DNA from: JBHIDJ01 sp046760105
GTDB taxonomy: Bacteria; Pseudomonadota; Gammaproteobacteria; Acidiferrobacterales; SPGG2
Direction of reading: 5' to 3'
DNA length: 32,829 nucleotides
Assembly: GCA_046760105.1 (NCBI GenBank)
Contig: JBHIDJ010000022.1
Location: 1 to 32,829, forward strand
The translations under genes were made by a program, and so were the position numbers. Shown here piece after piece: positions 1 to 8,281 of the stretch; within the stretch, counting starts at the first letter, position 1, and each line of letters begins with the position of its first letter. A model generated the notes under the pieces. It saw nothing but the letters and a program-made list of their open reading frames with translations, had not been told where the DNA came from and did not search any database.

Positions 1-3000
1 AGGGGCTGGTGCCCAAGCCGGGATCTTCGGCGCCAGTATGCAGATCAATACCGAGCTTGCCGTTGTTGAAGATCGCGTTCTCACTGATGCGGTTGGCCTC
101 GTGCGGGGGGCTATTGGCATTGACGATCATGACGCCCGAGCCCGTGTTGGTGGTGATGATGTTGCGCCGGACGGTGTTGTTATCACCAAATATCCGCATG
201 CCCGCGTCTTCCGCACCGCCGCTACCGTTGCCGGTAATCGTGTTGTTCTCGATGAGGTTGGTGCCCCCGCCATTGAACATATCGACACCCGCGCCCATAT
301 TTGCCGCGAACAGGTTGCCACGCACGGTGGTAGCGGTGGTGGCGGCGTTGATGTCGATGCCATCGGTGCCGAGGTTGATAAGCCCGTTACCGCGGATCTC
401 GTTGTCCTCTACCGTCCAGGTGTTGGCGCTGTTAAAGAGAAAAACCCCAAAGAACCCGCCAAAGCCGATCAAGTTGTTGCGAACGGTGCCGCTATCGGGG
501 GTCTCCACCCAGATGTTGGCCCCGCCGGTGCGCACGCCCGCGCCTGGGTCGGTGAAGCTCGCGGCACTGGCCCCAAGCACGTTGGCCTCGATGAGCGTGT
601 TGGTGACCCCCGGCTGATCGAGGAAGATGTTGCCCTGAGGCGTGAACAGACTCACCCCGTCGCCGAACCCATAGATTGCAAACCGCCGGATGGTGACGTC
701 ATTGGCCTGCGCGTCGAGGCCCTTCATCAGGGTGTTGTTGTTGACGATCTCAAGCTCCGGCCCCGGCACTTGCGAGAGGGTCAAAGCATCCACCCCGACG
801 GTGCCGCCGGTCCCGAGCACGGTGGGGTTGTCATCGCGCACGGTGACCCCATCGGCACGGGAGTAGGCGGTGCCATCGAGCGTGGTGAAGGCATCCGTGA
901 TGGCGGGCAGGGCGGTGGTGACCGAGATCCGCCACCAGCTGTTGCCGCCGCTTGTCTGGTTGGTCGGCACCGCCGGCACAAAGCGCATGGCGTTGGCGCC
1001 TGTAAGCGCATTGGCATTCTGGATGAACTGGCGAAGTGAGCCCTGCACCGTGCGGTTGGCACCGGCATCATCGTCTTGGGCATCGCCGGCAAGCGTGTTG
1101 GTGACAACGTTGAGACTGTAGGCCGAGTCCACCCCCGTGACATTGGACCCGGCGACCACCACACGGGTGAGGTGTTCTGCAGTCGGCAACGTGCTGGCGT
1201 CATCAGAGACCAGGGCCAGCTTGCCGCCGTAACAGGCCCCGGGGGCACCAAGCTCCACGGTGGTCCCCGTCCCATCATCACACCACGTCCCCGCCACCCC
1301 GTAGGTCTGCTCGGCCCATATATCGCCAATCCCAAAGCCGCCGTTGAAAATCGGTGGCAATGAGTTGGGAATGGAGTCTGTCACCACCCAATAAGTGTCA
1401 TTAGTCAGTCCGGTGAAGGAGTAGTTGCCTGAGCCATCGGTGGTGGTGGTGCCCACCAATGCATCCGGGGCATCGGGAAGGTTGTTGCCGTTGCTGTCAC
1501 GGTACAGGTTGACCGTGACATCCGCGACAGCCACTGCGTCGGCGAGGTTGGCATCGCCGTTGGGGTCTTGGTAGACGGTGCCGGAGATGTTGAAACTGCA
1601 GCTGCCCCCCGCGGTTGCCCACTCGATGTTCCTGCGCATGAGAAGCTGCCCGTTGGCATTGAGGGAGTTGATATCAAAGCCGCCTCCGCCCCACGGTAGA
1701 TAAACGCGACGCCCGGCGGCAGTGCCGCCTGGGGGCGTGGTCAAGGTTCCGCCAACCTCGATCACAACCAATGTACCGTTAGCTGTTGCAGGTTGTTCAG
1801 CCAGGAACTGCGCGCCGGCGGCGATGGTCCCGCTGACGGTGTGAAGTGACTGACTTGATGTGGTGATGGTGAGCGAGGCAAGGCTGAAGGGAGAGGTGAT
1901 GTAATGACTGTTGTCCGTGATGTCAATCGCGGTTGACGGGTAGTTGGCAAAGCCCGATGAAATACCGAACTCATCGGTAAGCGCGTCCTCGTCATCGACG
2001 ACCCCGATACACGCGTTTGTTAGCTTGGTGCCGAGGTCGCCGGAATTGATCTCCTCCGAGATGTAGGCCGCATCGGACGTCGCAACAGCGGCGTCGAAGG
2101 CGGCCTGAGATTCGGTCGCTTCGATCAGCGTAACCGTGTACCCCCACGATTCGATTAGCGCCTTTTTCGCGGCGTCTTGCGCAGTCAAGACCGTCTTGTT
2201 CGCCACTACCAGGAGAACTACGCCACTGGTGGCGGTAGTGACCGTAAAGGTTTCGGAAAACTCCGAGGTGGACAGAAAGCCCGTACAGGTGCCATCCGTA
2301 CACTGGGTGGTGGTCGCAGTCAGGATATCTCCCGCAGAGCCGCCAAAGCTGTGGCTAAAGCTCTCCGCCCCGGAACCGGTGTGGTTGATATTTGTTGAGC
2401 TTACGAAGGTCTCGCCCTCGCCGTTGCCGGAGGGATCGGCCCCCGACGGGTTCGTAAAGAACTCGATACGGTAGTCACCTGCGGGCAAATCCAGTACGAA
2501 GTCAACGCTGACGGTGCCCGCGCTTTCCGTCGCGGATGCGATCACCGGGAAGTTCAGCAGGTCATTACCACCGGGATCCCCATCACCACCATCGTTGCTC
2601 GTGACATCATCGCCGGTATTGGTTGCTGTGTCGGTAAGATCGATCCCCAGGTCGCCATTGTTGAAAATGGAGTTCTGGCTAATGACATTACCCGTGTTGC
2701 CATTGAGCACGACGATACCATCGCCGGTATTCCCCGTGATCGTGTTCAGCGTGATGGTGTTGTTGCTACCATCGCGCAGACCGATACCGGCATCCTGATT
2801 ACCGGCGCTAGTACCGTTGCCCTTGATAACGTTATTGGTGATGATGTTGTTGTCGTTGGAGGTGCCCTGAATATCGATGCCGAAGGCAGCGCTGTCTTTG
2901 ATAACATTGCCCGAGATCGTGTTGTTGTTTGATCCACCCGTAATTAGTACACCATCACTATTTATGTCATCTAATCCAGTATCGCGAATAATATTATTCA

Positions 3001-6000
3001 GGATCTGTGAGTTATTGGTTCCGTTATTCATCGTGACACCAGCCCCGCCATCGTTCCATAGTGTGCTGTTACGGACAATTACGTTTGACGACCCCCCCTC
3101 GGCGCTCACAGATTCGTTGACGAAACCTGAAGTACCACTTAGCCCTAAATAGTCGATGATGACGTCATTGGCCGTGACGTCCAGTACGGGCGCAGCAACC
3201 GTGCGCTGATAATCCACAATCACCTCCGGCCCCGTCGTGGTCTCAGGGACCGCACTGTTGGTATCCCCGGTAAAGGCGGTCTGGGTGGTGCCATCGATGC
3301 TGGTATTCGCATCGGTGATGATGGGCAAGCCCGTCGTGGGCTGGATCAGCATCACCGTGCCGCCGCCCCCATCGATGGTGGCGACCAGTTCATTCGCCGG
3401 AATCCGAAACATGGAACTCTGGGTAGCCACCACGGCGTTGGCATTCTGAATAAACTGCCGCAGTGAGCCCTGCACCGTGCGATTGGCCCCTCCATCATCA
3501 TCGCCGTCGCGGGTGTTGGCCACCGGTACAAAGCTAAAGGCGAAGTCCACCCCGGTGACGTCGGCGCCCGAAACCGTCACGCGCGTGACGTGCTCGGCCG
3601 TGGTCAGCGCTGTGGCATCATCCGACGTGTTGTTGTCCTGCCCGCCGTAACAGGCGCCCGCGGCCCCAAGCTCGGCCGTGCCGCCAGCCCCATCATCACA
3701 CCAGGCCCCGGCGATGCCATAGGTCTGTTCGGCCCAGACATCGCCCTGGGTGAAAGGGCCATTTAAACCGGCATTAGGCGTCACGGTTTTGGAATCCACT
3801 GTCACCCAGTAGATGCCGGCGCTGACGCTTGAGAACGTGTAGTTGCCGCTGGCATCGGTTGTGGCGCTGCCAATCAAGCTATCGGCGGCATCCGGCAATC
3901 CATTGCCATTGTCCTGGTAGAGCCTCACGGTGGCGCCAGGTCGCACCACACCATCGGCCAGATTAGCGTCACCATTGAGGTCTTCGAACACCGAGCCGGA
4001 GATGGTCGGGGCTGCCTCTCCCACCACCGCCGTACCGAAACCGCCGTTCCCCAAGTCCCGGTAGGCGATCACCACATGGGTGGGGTCCAGCGCGGTGGCG
4101 GAAGTGAACCGGCTGTCTGCCGAATTGAAAACGGTCTCGTTGCCGTAGGTGATGGTGTCTCCGGCCGAGATGGTTCCCACTACGGCGGTGCCGAAACTCG
4201 AATTCCCGCCATCCCGATAGGCAATCACCGCATGGGTGCTGTCCAGTGCGGTGGCCGAAATGTAAATGGTAAACGCCGCATTGAAGCTGACCGCGGTACC
4301 GAAGGAGATGGTGTCCCCTGCCGAGATGGTTCCCACGATCGCCGAGGCGTCAGATAGGGAATTATCCTGATAGGCAATCACCACATGGGTGGGGTCGAGC
4401 GCGGTGGCGGAAATGTAGTCGGTCGATGCCGACTGGAAGACGACTGGGGTGCCGTAGGTGATGGTGTCTCCGGCCGAGATGGTTCCCACCACGGCGGTGC
4501 CGAAATTGGAATTCCCCAAGTCCTGATAGGCAATCACCACATGGGTGGGGTCGAGCGCGGTGGCGGAAGTGAAACTCGTATCGGCTGAATTGAAAACGAA
4601 CTCGGCGCCGAAGGTGATGGTGTCTCCGGCCGAGATGGTTCCCACCACGGCGGTGCCGAAACCGCCATTCCCAAAGTCCCGGTAGGCGATCACGACGTGG
4701 GTGGGGTCCAGCGCGGTGGCGGAATTGGACCGGCTGTCTGCCGAATTGAAAACGAACTCGGCGCCATAGGTGATGGTGTCTCCGGCCGAGATGGTTCCCA
4801 CCACGGCGGTGCCAAAAAAGGAATTTCCATCATCCCGATAGGCGATCAGCACATGGGTGGGGTCGAGCGCGGTGGCGGAAATATGGGTCGTATCCGCTGA
4901 ATTGAAAACGAACTCGGGGCCGTAGGTGATGGTGTTGCCTGAGATGGTCCCCACAACGGCGGTGCCGAAACCGCCATTCCCAAGGTCCCGGTAGGCGATC
5001 ACCACATGGGTGCTGTCGAGGGTCGTGGCGGAGGTACGGAAAATATCCGCCGAATTGAACACGTACTCGGCCCCGAAGCTCAGGTCCAAGTCGGCGTACA
5101 CGGGAAAAACCGCCCCCTTTAACCAGGCGACAGGGATGCGTTTGGTGATGAGAAGGCGGCCCCCTTTATTCTTGAACTCCAAGGACAGGGGGATGGTGTT
5201 TTGGGCGCTGTCCCAGGCGTGGGCGGGCCGGATAAAGCTTTTCTCCTCACCCTTGCCGAACGCCACCGGCTCTGCCCGGGCGACGAGTGTTTCTTTCTGA
5301 TCCCAGCGGCGCACCTGCTCGCCCCCGAAGGTGGCTTCGAAGATGGTCCCCGCATCGGTGTCGATCTCAAATTCGACTTCCAGGAACTCCGCCTCCGCGG
5401 GAATGGCCCCTAGGTTATCGAGTCCGTCGAATCGCACGATTTTGCGGAAAACGTGGTTCTTGGTTACGACACCGAGGTGGAGCCCTTCCCCGTAAGCGTT
5501 TTCATAAATCACACCTTTGCCGGCGAATTGTGGCTGGTCCTCGCCCTCGACCTCTTGGGCGTTGGTGATGAGCCGCGCGGTGACGGGCTCCACTTCTTCT
5601 TTGATCCGGGTCTTGTACCCGGAGGAGCTGGACCAGCGGAGGCCCGTGGGGGTGAAGGCAAGGCGGTGGTCTTTGTAGCGATACTCAAGGGGAGCCCTCG
5701 CGCCCAGCTCCACCGCGAGGGTGGCGTGGTAGCGGGCCTCGTCCATCGAGAACGCCCTGTTGCCAAAACGGAGCGTGGTGTCGGTGAGTGCGAGCTTGCC
5801 GTCTTTTTCATAAAAGACGGCTTCTCGCAGAAAGTCTTGCTGGGCAGCGTTCAGTGCATCCGGAGGATGGCCCGCGTGAGGGCGTGGGAGCCTCGGGGTT
5901 TGCGAGGCGGGGAAGGTGCCGATCGAACCAAAGTCGGTCGCAGCCTGAACCACGGTGGGCGCCAAGGCAACGGCGCCCAGGAGCAGAAGCACCAGCGCGA

Positions 6001-6082
6001 ACAGCGAGGTTCTGATCTTTACCCTTCGATTACTTTCAGCGGACCCATCCTTGGTACTGCTGGGGTTCGCTGTGAAAATCAT
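1..6082 (-). CDS. Giant secreted repeat / beta-helix protein, C-terminus beyond window
   Basis: A single minus-strand frame is open from an ATG at 6082 to the left edge, giving at least 2027 residues with no stop in the window. An in-frame TAG lies upstream. No clear Shine-Dalgarno precedes the ATG. Residues 1-47 form a long signal peptide (RRVKIRTSLFALVLLLLGA, then cleavage near VVQA|AT). Next come a beta-rich N-terminal domain (about 48-335), seven 51-52-residue repeats (about 336-687), an SdrD-B-like domain (about 695-770), a linker with WAEQTYG and NRTVQGSLRQF motifs, and a right-handed beta-helix region rich in NTISGN-type turns (about 945-1147). A mixed region containing DAAKKALIESWGYTV follows, and then a second SdrD-B / linker / beta-helix module to the edge. 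No enzyme signature was seen. The architecture suggests an exported adhesin or matrix protein, but the sorting signal is not visible. A riboswitch candidate and terminator lie upstream. Confidence 0.9.
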   Translation of the reverse strand, partial: MIFTANPSSTKDGSAESNRRVKIRTSLFALVLLLLGAVALAPTVVQAATDFGSIGTFPASQTPRLPRPHAGHPPDALNAAQQDFLREAVFYEKDGKLALTDTTLRFGNRAFSMDEARYHATLAVELGARAPLEYRYKDHRLAFTPTGLRWSSSSGYKTRIKEEVEPVTARLITNAQEVEGEDQPQFAGKGVIYENAYGEGLHLGVVTKNHVFRKIVRFDGLDNLGAIPAEAEFLEVEFEIDTDAGTIFEATFGGEQVRRWDQKETLVARAEPVAFGKGEEKSFIRPAHAWDSAQNTIPLSLEFKNKGGRLLITKRIPVAWLKGAVFPVYADLDLSFGAEYVFNSADIFRTSATTLDSTHVVIAYRDLGNGGFGTAVVGTISGNTITYGPEFVFNSADTTHISATALDPTHVLIAYRDDGNSFFGTAVVGTISAGDTITYGAEFVFNSADSRSNSATALDPTHVVIAYRDFGNGGFGTAVVGTISAGDTITFGAEFVFNSADTSFTSATALDPTHVVIAYQDLGNSNFGTAVVGTISAGDTITYGTPVVFQSASTDYISATALDPTHVVIAYQDNSLSDASAIVGTISAGDTISFGTAVSFNAAFTIYISATALDSTHAVIAYRDGGNSSFGTAVVGTISAGDTITYGNETVFNSADSRFTSATALDPTHVVIAYRDLGNGGFGTAVVGEAAPTISGSVFEDLNGDANLADGVVRPGATVRLYQDNGNGLPDAADSLIGSATTDASGNYTFSSVSAGIYWVTVDSKTVTPNAGLNGPFTQGDVWAEQTYGIAGAWCDDGAGGTAELGAAGACYGGQDNNTSDDATALTTAEHVTRVTVSGADVTGVDFAFSFVPVANTRDGDDDGGANRTVQGSLRQFIQNANAVVATQSSMFRIPANELVATIDGGGGTVMLIQPTTGLPIITDANTSIDGTTQTAFTGDTNSAVPETTTGPEVIVDYQRTVAAPVLDVTANDVIIDYLGLSGTSGFVNESVSAEGGSSNVIVRNSTLWNDGGAGVTMNNGTNNSQILNNIIRDTGLDDINSDGVLITGGSNNNTISGNVIKDSAAFGIDIQGTSNDNNIITNNVIKGNGTSAGNQDAGIGLRDGSNNTITLNTITGNTGDGIVVLNGNTGNVISQNSIFNNGDLGIDLTDTATNTGDDVTSNDGGDGDPGGNDLLNFPVIASATESAGTVSVDFVLDLPAGDYRIEFFTNPSGADPSGNGEGETFVSSTNINHTGSGAESFSHSFGGSAGDILTATTTQCTDGTCTGFLSTSEFSETFTVTTATSGVVLLVVANKTVLTAQDAAKKALIESWGYTVTLIEATESQAAFDAAVATSDAAYISEEINSGDLGTKLTNACIGVVDDEDALTDEFGISSGFANYPSTAIDITDNSHYITSPFSLASLTITTSSQSLHTVSGTIAAGAQFLAEQPATANGTLVVIEVGGTLTTPPGGTAAGRRVYLPWGGGGFDINSLNANGQLLMRRNIEWATAGGSCSFNISGTVYQDPNGDANLADAVAVADVTVNLYRDSNGNNLPDAPDALVGTTTTDGSGNYSFTGLTNDTYWVVTDSIPNSLPPIFNGGFGIGDIWAEQTYGVAGTWCDDGTGTTVELGAPGACYGGKLALVSDDASTLPTAEHLTRVVVAGSNVTGVDSAYSLNVVTNTLAGDAQDDDAGANRTVQGSLRQFIQNANALTGANAMRFVPAVPTNQTSGGNSWWRISVTTALPAITDAFTTLDGTAYSRADGVTVRDDNPTVLGTGGTVGVDALTLSQVPGPELEIVNNNTLMKGLDAQANDVTIRRFAIYGFGDGVSLFTPQGNIFLDQPGVTNTLIEANVLGASAASFTDPGAGVRTGGANIWVETPDSGTVRNNLIGFGGFFGVFLFNSANTWTVEDNEIRGNGLINLGTDGIDINAATTATTVRGNLFAANMGAGVDMFNGGGTNLIENNTITGNGSGGAEDAGMRIFGDNNTVRRNIITTNTGSGVMIVNANSPPHEANRISENAIFNNGKLGIDLHTGAEDPGLGTSP
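845..1605 (-). repeat. SdrD-B-like plus linker module, copy 2 (internal duplication)
   Basis: This is the second copy of the module. It encodes ISGTVYQDPNGDANLADA, WAEQTYGVAGTWCDDG, ELGAPGACYGG and NRTVQGSLRQFIQNANA, followed by a second beta-helix region that reaches the window edge. The copies are separated by about 1 kb that encodes a different domain (residues about 1174-1490). Confidence 0.8.
3240..3999 (-). repeat. SdrD-B-like plus linker module, copy 1 (internal duplication)
   Basis: This part of the giant protein encodes ISGSVFEDLNGDANLADG, an SdrD-B-like start. It continues through WAEQTYGIAGAWCDDG, ELGAAGACYGG and NRTVQGSLRQFIQNANA into a beta-helix region. The same order recurs at about 845-1605. 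The two copies are clearly homologous in protein and partly in DNA, around GTGAGCCCTGCACCGTGCG at about 3462 and 1037. Confidence 0.8.
4022..5077 (-). repeat. Seven tandem 153-156 bp coding repeats
   Basis: Seven tandem units lie within the giant secreted protein. The anchor sequence around CATGGG (CGTGGG once) recurs at 4075, 4231, 4384, 4540, 4696, 4852 and 5005, so the period is 156 or 153 bp (52 or 51 residues). A typical unit reads FNSADTTHISATALDPTHV, then IAYRD, GTAVVGTIS and TITYG. Length differences come from single-codon changes such as SGN versus SAGD. Seven blade-sized beta units fit a seven-bladed propeller; that fold is an inference. High DNA identity between units implies recent or ongoing homogenisation. 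Confidence 0.9.
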
Positions 6083-6309
6083 CGCTGTCGGTGGGCGTGC
6101 CTCGTTTCTCGCGCTCTTTGCCGGGTGCGTACCTGCGTCCGATGACAAGGGCTAAGGTTGGGGGTGGACGTGCTGCTGGGGGACATGGCACGGGGATGTA
6201 TCGCGCGCAGGGGTGAACGCGCGTCGGCATGCATCCGATGCGCGCCTACGCGTCTTATCTCATTCACAGTCGGCACCGTTGTCTGAGGTCGCATCTCCGT
6301 TACCCAGAT
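6083..6309 (-). other. Long 5' leader of the giant secreted protein
   Basis: About 227 bases lie between the terminator hairpin and the chosen ATG. I see no convincing gene here; the short open frames on both strands are low-complexity and lack ribosome-binding sites. If the riboswitch model is right, this is the untranslated leader that is made only after readthrough. Confidence 0.4.
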
Positions 6310-6343
6310 AAAAAAAGGCCTGCACGTGCAAAGGGCAGGCCTT
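6310..6343 (-). terminator. Intrinsic terminator between riboswitch-like element and giant gene
   Basis: Read on the minus strand, a 9-bp perfect stem (AAGGCCTGC / GCAGGCCTT, arms 6343-6335 and 6323-6315) with an 11-nt loop runs directly into seven T residues (6316-6310). This is a textbook Rho-independent terminator. It lies downstream of the aptamer-like element and upstream of the coding start, where an attenuator belongs. No minus-strand gene lies immediately upstream that would need it. Confidence 0.8.
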
Positions 6344-6361
6344 CATAGAATCGTTGTCCTC

Positions 6362-6470
6362 TTCCACTTCGGCAGCCGGTACGGCCATATCCGGTTAGGA
6401 CACAGGCTCCGGCTTTGCGAACCTTACCTTTCGGTAAGGCAGCCCTTATCGGTGTACTGCGTGTCTCGCG
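6362..6470 (-). promoter_or_regulatory. Cyclic-di-GMP-I (GEMM)-like riboswitch candidate
   Basis: The minus-strand RNA holds the core layout of the class I c-di-GMP / cGAMP aptamer. GGC (6444-6442) pairs with GCC (6413-6411) and encloses a 7-bp stem, CCUUACC / GGUAAGG, capped by a GAAA tetraloop (6432-6429). CGCAAAGCC (6419-6411) follows, and the element ends with CCGGCUGCCGAAG (6379-6367), which resembles the family's GGGUUACCGAUGG tail. It departs from consensus in two ways: UG stands where AAA normally follows the GGC, and UUCGCAAAGCC replaces GACGCAAAGCC. The terminator 20 nt downstream on the same strand supports an attenuation switch. It could be a divergent ligand variant or a decayed copy. 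Confidence 0.55.
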
Positions 6471-6986
6471 GCGATGATTCCGTCAGTACCACCCGCCGCG
6501 GCATCGGTATAAACGCACGGGCAGGTGACAAACCGCTCAGCAAATGCAACGCAAGCTGCGTGCCATATCCTTGGCGCTCGGGCTATTGAGAAGATTCAGA
6601 TAAGAAAATCAGATAGTTATCTGTAACTCAGCGTGACAAGTTGGGCATTGCCTTAGAGTATGTGTGTGTTCCACCGGCTTTTCCCTTGAGGGGGCACGAA
6701 AACGCGGCTTCGCAGCGACCCCCAACGGCATGTCTAAGCCAAAAAACGTCAGTTTTTTGAGGGCTCGGAAGCAGCTAACGATCTGATTTTTTGGGTCTTT
6801 CTGGTGGGTGCTAAGATGCGATTAAGCATCAGGACTGGTTCGCTTCTTGGCGCTGTTACGATCCACCATCGGTTTTAGTTCTCACATGCGTCAGCCTTAT
6901 GCATCGTTAATTTGATCAGACGAAATGCATTGATCTTCGAATCGGTAATGCGGCAGATTGCAGAGACAAGGAGTTAAGGAGTACCG
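6471..6986. other. Intergenic region, divergent promoters expected
   Basis: No gene is supported in these 516 bases. They must hold the promoter for the minus-strand leader and probably that of the plus-strand operon starting at 6987. Visible structure includes a palindrome, CAGATAGTTATCTG (6610-6623), and an A/T hairpin, AAAAAAC-GTCA-GTTTTTT (6741-6758). I found no clearly matched -35/-10 pair. Confidence 0.4.
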
Positions 6987-8168
6987 ATGATGCGAGATAA
7001 ACCACTTGCGGGCACACGCGTTTTGGATCTGACCCGGCTGTTGCCGGGATACGTGTGCACCTTGCACCTCGCTGACATGGGCGCCGATGTCGTCAAGATC
7101 GAGGACCCATGGCAGGGTGACTACGGCCGCGCGATGGGTTCTGCAAAGAACAGCACCTCGCTCTATTTTCTTGTGATGAATCGCAACAAACGGGGTCTTA
7201 AGCTGAACCTCAAAGAGGAGCAGGGGCGCCAGGTGTTTCTCGACTTGGTGCGTGGGGCAGATGTCGTTGTTGAGAGCTTTCGCCCAGGGGTAGTCGATAA
7301 GCTTGGCATTGGCTATGAAGCAGTGCGCACGCTCAATCCGCGAGTCGTCTATTGCTCGATTAGCGGTTATGGTCAGACCGGTCCTTACCGCGATAAAGCA
7401 GGTCACGATATCAACTACTGCTCGTACGCCGGGATCAGCGATCAGATAGGCGAGTGCGGTGGTCCACCGGTAGTCCCTAACTTTCAGATCGCGGATCTTG
7501 CCGGTGGTTCGTTGAGTGCTGTGATGGGTATCCTTGCGGCACTCGTGGACGTCCAGCGCACGGGTATCGGGCGCTATGTTGATGTGTCGATGACGGATTG
7601 TGCACTTGCGCACAGCGTTATGTCATTGGTCGCGCAGACCGAAAGCGGAACACGATCGCGCGGTGAAGGCCTTTTGTCGGGAGGTCTACCCTGCTATGGC
7701 ATCTACGCGACAGCCGATGATCGTTACATGGCACTGGGTGCATTGGAAAAAAAGTTCTGGCAATCATTCTGTGAGGCAGTTGAACGGCCCGACTTAATCC
7801 CGAAACACTGGGTGACGGGGAAAGAAGCGGACGCGATACGCGCTGAAGTCGCGGCGATTTTCGGATCCAACACGCAGGCCTACTGGATAAAACGATTCAC
7901 TGATGTTGATTGCTGTGTCGCGCCCGTGCTGACACTTGCCGAAGCTATGGAAAATGAGCAGCTGCAGGCCCGCAAAATATTTATCATGACCGAACATCCT
8001 ACCGAGGGCTCCGTGCCCCAGTTCGCATTTCCAATAAAACTTAGCGAGTTTGAATTTACTATCGACCGTCCGGCACCGATGCATGGCGAGCACAGCAAAG
8101 AGATACTCGCCGAGGCGGGCTATAGCGATGATCGAATCGCAGAGCTCGAGGCCGCTGGCATCATCTAG
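6987..8168 (+). CDS. AMACR-like CoA-transferase family III enzyme
   Basis: This 393-residue protein belongs to the CaiB/BaiF (family III CoA-transferase) fold. It matches alpha-methylacyl-CoA racemase best: AGHDINY carries H140, QIADLAGG carries D170 and GALEKKFW carries E254. These spacings (30 and 84) agree with the H126, D156, E241 set of the mycobacterial racemase, so racemisation of 2-methylacyl-CoA is more likely than CoA transfer. An AAGGAG ribosome-binding site precedes the tandem ATGATG start. It is the first gene of a three-gene plus-strand operon with an acyl-CoA dehydrogenase and an enoyl-CoA hydratase, which fits making (S)-2-methylacyl-CoA ready for oxidation. Substrate chain length cannot be read from the sequence. 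Confidence 0.85.
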   Translation: MMRDKPLAGTRVLDLTRLLPGYVCTLHLADMGADVVKIEDPWQGDYGRAMGSAKNSTSLYFLVMNRNKRGLKLNLKEEQGRQVFLDLVRGADVVVESFRPGVVDKLGIGYEAVRTLNPRVVYCSISGYGQTGPYRDKAGHDINYCSYAGISDQIGECGGPPVVPNFQIADLAGGSLSAVMGILAALVDVQRTGIGRYVDVSMTDCALAHSVMSLVAQTESGTRSRGEGLLSGGLPCYGIYATADDRYMALGALEKKFWQSFCEAVERPDLIPKHWVTGKEADAIRAEVAAIFGSNTQAYWIKRFTDVDCCVAPVLTLAEAMENEQLQARKIFIMTEHPTEGSVPQFAFPIKLSEFEFTIDRPAPMHGEHSKEILAEAGYSDDRIAELEAAGII

Positions 8169-8281
8169 TCGTACGGTACTGGCCGCGGCCGCACCAGATC
8201 GCGTATAGTCCCGTAGCAGCGCGTCACCGTTTCCACTGATTTTTTTAAAGCATTCCTGATGAGGGAGGGGTAAAGGCAAAG

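Noticed and set aside
38..1039. 333-codon plus-strand open frame
   Set aside because: It is the antisense shadow of the giant secreted protein, whose motifs read cleanly on the minus strand; the plus translation has no recognisable domain.
5453..6145. 230-codon plus-strand open frame
   Set aside because: It lies opposite the signal peptide and N-terminal domain of the giant protein. Its composition is typical of antisense GC-rich frames, with no ribosome-binding site.
6741..6758. AAAAAAC-GTCA-GTTTTTT hairpin as an intrinsic terminator
   Set aside because: The stem has only one G-C pair and no adjacent gene ends here, so termination is unlikely.
6897..7613. 238-codon minus-strand open frame
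   Set aside because: It is antisense to the AMACR-like gene, which has the full catalytic set and a good ribosome-binding site.
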